Source of the DNA: Mytilus edulis
Lineage: Eukaryota > Mollusca > Bivalvia > Mytilida > Mytilidae
DNA length: 64,000 nt
Assembly: GCF_963676685.1 (NCBI RefSeq)
Contig: NC_092350.1
Span: 3,523,486 to 3,587,485 of the forward strand
Reading direction: 5' to 3'
This document shows positions 25,401 through 37,400 of the stretch, one piece after another. Position 1 is the stretch's first letter; every line of letters begins with the position of its first letter. Below the pieces are notes generated by a model. It was given only the letters and a program-made list of their open reading frames with translations, ran no database searches and was not told the DNA's origin. Made by a program: the position numbers and the translations under genes.

Positions 25401-28400
25401 TTAAAGACAATGTTTTAATATGTCAGTATAAAGATAACAGAAAATCTACTCATTTGAGAATGACAAGAAATACTTTGATAATTATATATGCTATGGAAGT
25501 CCATAGAGGAATTACTTTTCAATAAATTTCAAAATATATGTCATTTTACAGAAATCTTACGAAAAAGAAACCTTAAGAGGTACTAACCTTAAATCTATCA
25601 TTTTCTCTAAATTTGACAATAATTGTTGAAAATCTAACTGCATGAATGCTCTCCCTTCATTACTACATTTCTTGGCATTAGAGTATCTGTAAAATCAAAT
25701 AAATTTATTAGCAACCTGTGAGATTGCAATTCTGTAAATATAGATCATAAAAATTCCCATAGGAACACCTTTTACAGCTTTAACTATACCACTTTGACTA
25801 TGAATTTCGTAAAAAATTATATCCTAGAATGGAAAGCTCATATGGCCTTCTATTGTTTTCGTAGGGCAACATATAGGGCTGTGTGGCATATTTTCAACAT
25901 TTACATGCCCCGAACATCAAAGAATTAAAACTTATACTAAAATTGTGCCCTTCTAAAAGAGCATATCAGAGTCACAACTCAATCATTCTGGTCAAACCAG
26001 TGCTAGGGGCAGTCTTAAACTTTCAGTAAGGTGAGAGCTTTTCGCTGCATGTTGAAGACCTCACTGTGACTTTGAGATAAAGAACAGCAGTATAAGCACT
26101 CTGCACTGTAACTTTGAGATAAAGAACAGCAGTATAAGCACTGTTCCTCTGCTTTTTGAGTTTTTTTACTGTGAAAATAACCAAAAATAGAGCCAAACCA
26201 ATATCAGGGGAGATAATTCAATAATTAGGACTTCCTTGGAAATATCTTAACCTTTTATTCTTAAAAGATTTGTCTTTAAGCTTACCCTTCTACAAGTATT
26301 CTATTAGTTAATCTGACACAATGTTCCCAAACACTTGTATAAACAACTCTAGGAATAGGTAATCGCCTGCTAATATCACTTAGCTTTCTGTTTAAATTCT
26401 CAAATTTCTGGAAAAAAATAATTATAACAATTTTATAAACATATAAGAAAAGCTTGCAAATGGTAGAATTAATATTAAACCAGACTAACAATTTAAAACA
26501 AAAGGGGTTAAAACTACTAGATAATGGGTGACCTTAGCTCTTTCTTTTTCATCAGTTTACATAAGCTTTGTTGTGTTAGTTTTAAAATACATCTTATACA
26601 ACAAATATCAGAAGTTTTAAGCAAAGGCAAAAAACAATTTGAAGATTATACATGAACACTACTTTTTAGTGTTGCCCTTTTTTTCTAAAAAAAAACCCAA
26701 AACAGTCCAGATAACCACTTGCCAAGGAGATTGAGGACTTTTACTGTCGTGTACCTTACTAAAATCGTTAAATTGTTGTAGTTAAAATAACATTATAGAT
26801 TGTCTATAGTTTTTCAAAGAAGGTGTATCTCAGCCACAATCTCATCCTATGGCAATAGCCCTGGTATAAAAAGCATCCCAAAAACATCCTTGGATCTTTA
26901 TATCTAAAATGTTTTGTTATGCAACGTCAATGACACAGGTTTAGATGTTTTATGTTCTCTTTCCTCTCGACTGAAAAAAAACCTTATATAACGAGAGTAT
27001 GATATGAATCAAAGCGCTGTAAGCGCTGAAGGCAGTTAATCAAAAACCAAGGCAACCGTAATTATGAAAACTGGCAATGTTGCCTCAACATTAAACATTC
27101 ATATATAGTACATTCATGTTTATCTAATGATTTATTCATTTTAAAAGGCAAATAATTTATATGTCATCAAGGTTTCAAAAGCAATGCATATATGAGGGGG
27201 GTTAGGATTTGTTATATTGTCCCATACATGAATATATATGGTTTAGGGGTGGGGATCTGGACCATTTTCAAATTCTAAAACAGGAAGGGTGGGGTGACCC
27301 CAGCGACTCTTCCTATATTTCATTTGATTTTTCATATTGTCACAAACATGAATATATATGGTTAAGGGTGTGGATCTCGACCGTTTCCAAGTTCTCAAAC
27401 AGGAGGGGGTGGGGTAACTCCAGGGACTCCCCCTATATTTCATTTTATTTATTATATTGTCCTATACTTGAATATATGCAGGGGCGGATTCAGGGGGGGG
27501 GGGGGGGGGGGGGTTGCGGGCTTGCACCCTCCTTAAATTTGCAAAGCATGGGTTGTTCTCAGCTTAATAAAGAATATTCCGATAATTTTACCTCAAATTT
27601 TTTTTAGCCTCGCTCTGCTCGACGAAAATTTCAGTTTGTGCCCCTCCTAACCTAAAATCCTGGATCTGCCCCTCATATGGTTTAGGGGTGGGTAGCTCGA
27701 CCGTTTCCAAGTTATCAAACAGGAGGGGTAGAGTGGCCCAAAGAATGCCACCTATATATCATATGATTTACTTACATTTAGGTATGCATAATATAGTTGC
27801 ATTATTTGTGAAAATAAAGAAACCTTCAGCTACTTTAATTGACCCTTAAAAATTGAGAAAAACAAATAACCCTTCGAAATTGCAGTAATATGTAACACTT
27901 TAAAAGCATCTCACATGCATTATCATCATTTATCACTGATAAAGAAAATTTCAACTGTGACCATGAACATGTATATTGTTAGATATACTGTTCCCAGCTG
28001 TCACTTTGTATTGGATTTTTAAATTAAAATTTGTCAAAAAGTAATTTTGAGTTTCTGTATAAAATATTTTTCTGCTTTTTCTTTGTTTTACATATATCTT
28101 TTGGTTTACAATTCTAGTGTTTATATTCATTTACCATGCATAGATTGATTTTTTCACCTGCTTTGATTTATTTTGTAATTGATCGCCAAACCCGGAATTA
28201 TCCTTATCCGCTTCCGGAATCGGATCTGATATTGTAAAATTTTGTCTTCACAGCCGCCATTGTTAAGTGTTTACAATGTTGTTTTTGTCAATCAGATACG
28301 ATTTTACTCGAATTTATACAATATTTGTTGGCGATTTTCTGTATAAAGCTAGCGGTTGAACAAAATGAACATCGCTGTCATGAATAATAATGATAAAAAT

Positions 28401-31400
28401 AAGTTTTAGCTCGTTTAATTGGAGACTTTGGTGACTTGCATGGAAGGTTTGCAAAGTAATTTCTTATTTTCTTTCAAGTGGAAGGTAACTGCGTCGGGCG
28501 TAGCTAGAAAACCAACTATCCAAGTCGAAATTCCGCTTGCAAAAGTGGAAGGTCGCGGACCTCGGACCACCGCTAATTTGCACACCTGCCTCCAAATTGA
28601 AAAGCTACGAAAATTTCTTTTTTCTAATTTGAAATTGCTGCCAACAGCATGAACAGTTGAACTTATTATATAATAGACTACTGACGTAATTGTACTACGT
28701 ATTGATGACAAACAATATCCCTACGACTTTTGCCATTTGGGAAATCTAAACTACTTGTCTTAAGAGATTTTCGGTGATTAAATATTTCATACAATTGTTC
28801 CTTGACATCTTAGCTAAAAGCACAAGTCATAATGAACTACACAAGGATTCTTAATAAGCACTACTTCCTATGTGTAACTTCAAAACTTTTGGATAAATCG
28901 ACGATCATTTAAGGTTTTTCTGGTCATATTTTTTGTAATCCAGAATAAAAAGTATTAAAAAAGTGTTCAATTAGTTATATATAACATAGTAGCAAGCTAG
29001 ATAATAACAATGGCAAGTATTTCAGCATTTATTGGGTAGAACACAAATCTAGGGTGCTCGCATAATGCAGCTTAACTGCATAAAAAATAGTATACAAAAA
29101 GATTAAGGGTCAATTATTAGACATCTTAGATATCTGACAACTACTTACTTTCAGGATATCATCAACGTAAGCATTATGTTGTGACATGATATCTTTGATA
29201 TCCCATCGGACATTAGCCATTAGGTTTATAACACCATTATAATCTATAGCATGGACTGACACGGCCCAGTACACAGGTTTTCGTAATTCAGCAGCTATTG
29301 ATATTGTCTAAAATGTAAGAAAATATGTATCAGGATAAAGTTTTATATTGTGGATTTATTATTATTTGTTGGAAACCAATTAAGGAATAACAGTACTGTA
29401 GTTGAAGAGTTGCCACCGTCAATTGTAGATTTGATGGTCGCAAATGCAGTTTTACTGGTGACGAGTAGCGGAGAAAGTAAAACGGAGATTTGCGACCGTC
29501 AAATCAAAATTGACGGTGGCAACTCTTCAACTACAGTACTGTTATTCCGATTCTAATGCATTACAAAAAGAAAAAATTCTATAAAACTTGACATAATGTC
29601 TCAATTTGACAAAAAGAAAAAAATCCGCGAAACTTCATGAATGATTTTGGCACAAAGACGTCATGGCTTAACGTGACGTCATACAAATGAAAACTTTCAA
29701 ACTGGAGGTTTTTATGTTACCTGTACACTTCAAACTCAGATAAAATTACATTAAAACGGCGAATTCGAGGTAGGTGTTGTTTTATTTTCGATTATATAGA
29801 AGTAAAAGAACATTTGTTGATTCAATCAATTTAAAATGGCGGGTCCCTCCTTAGTTACGCCTGGTCAACTGTGGATTTGACGGCAATTTTTAGCCAATGA
29901 AAAAAATCGTTACATCCAAATTGCATTAGAATTTTTCATGGACTTTGTGGGTGCAGATGAACAACAAAATTAAATGTTCAAACAATGACAATTTTCTGTA
30001 GGTGTGTAAAGACTTCTACTATCATAGGTGGGGCATAAAAATAGCAAGGTGTAATAATGCACTTCAAAGTCTACATTTATCTTCAGTGTACATTAATATA
30101 CATACATCTGACTACCAAACAGTACAGTTGTTTAATAAACTGTAGTTTAATACTTACGTTAAAGAGTATACATTTAAAAAGATCTGACTATCAAACAGTT
30201 GTTTAAATGAACTGTTGTTCTTACATTATATAGTATATACATTTAAACTTCAATATAACTAGAATAGGTTTAATTGGACTATAATCAATGAGGAAGTACC
30301 CTCTAACCTGTACTATACTCAGGGATCTCCAGGACTTGTTTTATGATGGCGTAAAGCCATTGTTAAAATATCTTCCACCACTGTCAAATGACCTCTGTCG
30401 TAGTAAAATTATGTTCCGCCATTTTCAAATGATCCCAGCTATTGTCAAAATTTATTTTTGGTTTTTCTAACTGCCGCCATTTTTCTTAGCAATTATAATC
30501 AATAGCATGTAATTGCAGAACACTTAGGCCTTTTGTTTTATAATCTAAAGAGTCCTCCTTGTTACAGTTTTAAAAACCTCAGGGATATCCAGCTATAGAT
30601 GGCTAATCACTTGTACAAGTAGATCGACACAACTGACAGGGGTACACTTGATCAAGATAGACGATTGACTGTATTATTTAATTAAGTTTCAAAAAATGCT
30701 TGTGGAAATTTAGATTAAAAAAATGTTTAATCAACTTATAAAGAAAAAAGTTTAAAAAGTCGAACACATACTTTTATATTGACTTACGCAATCTGCATCC
30801 CCCTTTTTTACGATGACAAAATAATACATAAAACAGAACATAATGTCATGTCAAATAACTTGAGTAAATCAATTATTAATTAAATTGAATCACTTTACAG
30901 TTTTCAAAGTCAAAAGTTTGGGGCCATGCAGGCATAGTATTGGAATTGTTACTAATGACAATTAATGAAAATACTGGTTATTTTATAAGGAAATAAATGT
31001 TATAGGCTAAATATATCAGCCTCTTCACCATTCCTTACAAGGAAATGAAGGAATGAAAGACTTTCTAACACACCACTGGGTTTTCTCATGGTGAAAGTTC
31101 CTCCATTGTTCAATTTTCATCCATGGAGATCCCTGAGTACACTAATTATATATTTGTAGAACTGACATATTTACCTGACTATAAAACTGCTGTAGGAATG
31201 CTTTTTTATTAGTTGGAATCATAGTTTCAAAGTGAGGCTGTAACTGCTCAAACTGGTTGGCAAGAAAAACACTGAAAATTACAAACAAATGTATAATAGT
31301 CTATGATAAAACTCAGATTTATTGAAAAAAAACATTAAATAAATGTATCGCAAAAATAGCTTTAAAACTATCAAAAAGTAAAACAATAAATTGTCATTGT

Positions 31401-34400
31401 CTTCTACAGTAAAATATGTGAAAAGGAACCAAATGTGATGAGCAAGTATCTGAGAAATAAACATTAAGTTCTTGACCAATCTACTACTTGTGTAATATGG
31501 GGACGAAGTCCCCTATTACAGTAGAAAATTCAATAAAAAAAAAAATTAAAAAAAAATCGGAAAAATTTCTCGATTTTTTCATTGTACTAATGAACTCAAA
31601 ATCGTTCAATTTTTTTTGGTCTCGTTTTTGAATTTCCGGATCTGCGCAGAAATCTACTTCCGTTTCCGGTCTTGCTTGCATGAGGCTTTGAATAAAATGT
31701 ATATTTATCAGTCTAAGAAAGGAACTTAATACTAAATCATTTTTTAAAATTGTTTGTTATAAAAAAAAAAAACGTTACCTGACGACAGCGTTTCTTTGTT
31801 TACATTGAATATGACGTCATAACTTAAATAAAGTCACAACTAAAATCCCTAACAACAGAACCAAAATCGGAAATGTTACGGTATTTCCGTTTCTCTTTTT
31901 AACATGTTTGATTTTAAAAAAAATCATACAGACTTCGTCCCCATTCACAGGTAATGCCTGCCTCATATTACTAAAATTTGTCCGAGTGACCTAACTTTTA
32001 CAGGAGGCTTTTATACTCTCTAATTCATGACTTTATTATTGTAACTCATAAAATATCTAGAAAGAGCATTGCTTAGAAGTTCAAGATTTTTTAAAGTCAC
32101 TCAATAAAAAAATTAATCCTTTAACCATTCTATCATATAAAATACAGCCATTCTAAAAGATATATATGCATACAATATAATATGGTCATTACCTTATGAG
32201 TTTTTGAAAAAAGGCTGTAGATGTGCCTTTACATGTTAGAAGTTTTCATCCAAATTCAGTTTAGTACTATATTAAGTTACATAACATATCTACTTACAGT
32301 GATTCTGCTGCTACCACTCTCTCTGACAACCCAAACAATTTATCTGCTGCAGTGAGGTCCACCACAGGGGAAAGATGGGGCTGAGGAACTCTATCCTAAA
32401 TACAGTTCAATGTTTCAATGAATTTAACATAGTATCATTATGTGATGTAGTTTCAAAATTAGTATTAATGTTATGTATCTTAAATGTTACAATGGTGTCA
32501 AATTTAAATGTGGACTCGTTTATTTTTGTGAGAACCAATTTCCTACACTGAAGGAAACGTTGTAGATATAGATATTTGATTTCATGGTTTTTTCATTAAC
32601 ATGTTATCACCCATAATAAGCATGTAATATGTTTCCATTTATCAATTAATAAATCAAGAATTGCTTCTTATATTATTATATTGCAAGTAGCCATAGAACT
32701 TCACCAAATTTACTTCAATGTCAATAAGTGGCGCTGCAAATATACTTTCTCCTGCAATACCTTAGTTTTATTCATAACTGTTTACCTGATTTTCTTCACT
32801 ATCTACAGGTGGCGCTCCAGGGGTTGCTTCCTCTGCTATCACGTTACTATGTATCCTCTGTAAGGTGAGGTGAAGTCGTTGATTTATGGCTCGCTCATTT
32901 CTTACAGAATCGTGAGAACCAAAGAAACTATAAACCTGAAAGATTTCATCAAAACAAATAAATATGTGTTTATATCTAAACTTTTTAATGCAGCTGATTT
33001 CACAATTCAATTTTAGTTAGGGACACTTTTTTTGGGGTAAGCTTTTATGATTTACTGTTTCAATATTCTCTATTGTTCATAGTCTTGTTAGTTCTATGCA
33101 CATCAATAAAGTTCTGGATATAGGGAACAAACATATGAAATTCAAAGTGGTTGTGAGCGCTGCAGAGTAAAGATTGCTTTTATTTTGCTGTGTTTTGCTT
33201 AAGTCTTTAGTTTTCTATGTGGTGTTTTGTGTACTGTTGTTTTGTCTGTTTGTTTTTTTCTTTTTGAAACAAGGCGTTGTCAGTTTATTTTACACTGATG
33301 AGTTTAAAAGTTCTTTTGGTATCTTTCGCCTCTCATTTAAATAAACATTGAATTGCAATGGGCTATTTTAAGACAATATTTTGAATTTGAGTTATATACA
33401 GTCTATAACTGTAGTTTAACTTGAACAATTTAAAAATTTCTCACTTACTGAAAGTGAAAGTGAGAGTTCATTGCAAGTATGTAATAATACTTGCAATGAA
33501 CTCTCACTTTCACTTTCAGTACGTTGCTATTAGTAACGTTACTTACCATTGTAACATTGTGACGTTTAAATTTTAACAACCCGATTTCGTACTTCAACAT
33601 GATTTTATGTATTGTTTTTATCCTGATGACGGTGCCCTAGGCACCGAAACATGTCGATCAATAAATTTCTGCAGCAGTCCCTAAAGTGTTGTTGTTATAA
33701 GACTCTCTACATTTTATGTTTTTTATCATAACGACCCTGCATACCCTCGGGTATCCACTTTATGGACTCTACCCTACTACAGACTCACCAGGCGTTGGTT
33801 CACTTTCGTTTGTAATTTAAAAATTTGTAACACAATGATAAGACATTGTTTTTTCATGAACCTGATAAAACAATTCAAAACGAATGAAAAAGAAAACAAT
33901 CGGTGAAACACAAAACATAACACTGAAGACTTAAGTACTTACTGTATAAAGATAATAGTCAAAGAGTTGTGATATACAATATATAACATCAAATGCTATA
34001 GGCTTTAAAACTGTTATCATCTTCATATATTTACCTACAATATAAACAATACAAAAGTATTAACAAAAATGTCAACAAAAATATCAAATTCCAAGAAAAT
34101 TAAAAAAAGTGGGAAGTTCATAAAAACTGACAAATTCAACCATAGTTAGACTATATCTAACAATAGAACGAAAAGAGAACAGGCTTTCAATTTATATACC
34201 TATTAAAATTAAATCATACTATCATATGGCAACTCTAGGGGGAAATGATGGTGTTGTCTCCCTTGATGTCAGTAGTTTGTCCAAAAATAACTATAGTCTA
34301 CAGGTTGCACTTTGTATATACAGCTGTCTCACAAGCCACCCCTCTTTTGGGGAAATATATAATATTCATAGATATTTTGTTTTGTTTACATACTGGTTCC

Positions 34401-37400
34401 TAGATATGATCTCTATGTTCATCTCATATAGACATACCTTAAGAAATATTACCATTATAAAAACACATGGCAGTGGCAAATATTGAATTATGAAATAGGC
34501 CCAAAGTGAAGGTAGGGATAGTACAGAATTTAAGCATATGTTTACACAAAGTTCAGGGAATATAAATGTTGAAAATAATAGTATGTTGCACAGACCTATG
34601 TTTTGACCTTAGAATAAAATAGAAGTACAAATTAACTTTCTATTCTAGGATATAATTCTTTAGGAAACTGTATGGTAAAAGTGGCAGTTTTATACACAAA
34701 GGGAGTTCCTATGGGAAATTGCATGGTCTATATTAACAGAAGTGCAACCAACTTACTTATAACTCATAATTTATTGTGGTATTAGTCACTATTGGAATTA
34801 TTTGATCTTGCTTAAAAACAAATTTTGAATTAATTCAGTTATTCGTTACTATATGAATTATCAGGTCTAACCTTTAACTTGCGATAATGTATTGTGGTAT
34901 TGGACTCCAAGAGAATATTCAAATTTAACCTACTGTGAAAGTACTTTTATTCGTGGGGTACCAATTTTCGTGGTTTTCGTGGATGACTTTATCCACGAAT
35001 TTAAGTGTCCAACGAAATAAAACCACCATTATCCAATTCAAGACATGGAAAGATCCCCATTGGTGGGTTTGACTACTGATATGATCTAGTCTAAGAGAAC
35101 ATATTGAATAGCGCCAAATCTGAGAATACTTTAATAGCAGTCACAGAACTACAACCGCATGCAGGATTATACCCATTTAATCTTTAAAATAACCTAAAAT
35201 GTACAACTTTTGTTTTTGATGGATGAAAGTCCTATTTCCGGTATTGATATGCTAGTATGATAAAGTGTTCATTTTTTATCCTCATAGTTCTCGTACATAT
35301 AAGAAATAATAATTTCATGCTGGTCTTGATTTTGATAAGAATTATTTGACAATTCAAGATACGTTTATAGCATTTGTTTATGTTACTGTTTTCTTTAGGT
35401 GACATGTTTATGGCCTAATTAACACCTTTGATAGTCTTTAATTTTGATTTATCATGGATTAATTAGTGTTATCACTACGATTTACACAGGTCAATGTTTA
35501 CTTTGCAGTTTCCTTCAATCCAGACTATTTGTAACCTTCGTTTCTAAAGGCTTCAATTTTTCATATTTTTTTTTAGAAAACTAAAATCCACGAATTTAAA
35601 AACCCACGAACATGTAAATATTGCTCAAACCACAAAAATTGATACCCACGAATTAAAGTACTTTCACAGTATATTGTCACTATGGGAATTTTAAATTCTT
35701 AACCAGAATTCTTATCAATTGTGGAACTGGTCACTGTTGGAATTTTTATCAGATCTTACCTATAACTCGTAATAAATTAATTGTTGTATTGGTCACTATG
35801 GGAACATTTTTTCTGCTTCTATTATGAGATATTCTTCTTTTGTACTGTCTGAAAAAAATAATGTGTGATATTGGCAAAATAATTTTCAATTTACCTTTTT
35901 GATTATGCTGGATTTTCTTTCTTGTACAGAATAATTTTTCCAAAACAAATATGATCTTTATAAAGAAGATAACTATGTATACATGATGATGTATGGATGT
36001 CATGAACTAATCAATGATTGATTGGTTTTTGCTGTTTTATCGGCTATTTCATGGCATGTTATTTTTTACAAATTTTGATGTTTTTCATTTTTATTGTTTG
36101 TACATTACATTTGTTTGTTTGTAAGCACACAACATGTCAATGCGTATTAAAAGGCCAACAATCCATGAATTATAGCATATCCTATCATTGTATGATTAAA
36201 GTAATCATTGTGACGTACCTGTGAGAGCGAGCTTCCCCCGTTATCTCATCAATATAATCTTGTTTTAATTCATCTGGAATGTCTGAGTCACTGTCACTGT
36301 CATTACCTTCACTATCCTGATAAAACATTTCAAAGATTATGATCAGTTATACATCTTAAAATACCTAATTCTGTGTCTCTATATATCTTGAAGCTTCACT
36401 GACGCTGTTTCATTCCCATGTTTAGTGAACCATGAAATCTAGATTCAAACCGTAATTCAAGGAAAGCATGTTCTCCCAAACCTTCCAGAGCACTTGAGAT
36501 CACCTCCAGATTTTTGGTGGGGTGCATGTTGCTCAGTCTGTATGTTGTGTTTTGTGGGTTTTTGTTAGTTATTTCACCATTTTTTATTTTTTCCCATGGT
36601 GTTGTCAGTTTGTCTTTCACATATTAGTTTGATTTTCCTTTTGGGATCTCCCACCTCTCTTGAGCATACATTTTAAAAATCTCACATCATAATCATATAC
36701 TAACTTTAGTGTTGATGTGCCCATAACTTCATGGTCAACTCCATTAAACTCTAAACTGATATGGGGTAAAGAAAAGATCATACACATGGCAACTAATAAA
36801 TTTCTCAACAATTTCTCCTTTATATCAATAGACATATTTGATTTGATATATTGTTTACCGGTACTTGTTCTTGTTTTATATATGTATTAAATATTTGCTG
36901 CAGGACACAAATTAAACAATAACTTATAGTACTACTCCAGCAGTAACAAGCATTTATCTTATTATAAGTCTTTTACTTACAAAACTATATGAGAATACAT
37001 CTTCATTTTCATCATCCTCAGGATGAACGTCAAATGGAGTGGCGCCATCTGTAAAGTCTTTGAAGTAAACAACTTTATTATCTGTTGTCAGGGAAGAATC
37101 ACCTCTAGGAGAGAGTTCTGGTGATTTGTTCCAATGTTTCATAAACTTAAATTCCTAAAATATGTGCAAGTTTAAATATATCTATTCATCTATAGTATAG
37201 ACACTTATTTGATATCATTTATATTTATAAACAAATACGGATTCCTGTAATTCATTTTTCATTGGTTCTATTCAAAAGTCTTGCTTTTACTGTCTTTTAT
37301 CCAGGATATGAATTATTGCAAATATTAGTTATAAATCTTAAATTGAAATTATATCATATAAAATTAAAGAGTAGACAGCTATGAAAAGTTCCACTCACCT

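Noticed and set aside
27209-27607. 132-residue ORF
   Set aside because: It follows a 118-bp tandem repeat and a G-run in a MITE-like insertion; no protein family features.
28415-28711. Overlapping ORFs of 98 and 77 codons on opposite strands
   Set aside because: No domain, no splice context, and each is the antisense of the other; the higher GC alone explains them.
29350-29556. 68-residue ORF
   Set aside because: It lies across a palindromic element; the reading frame is a by-product of the inverted arms.
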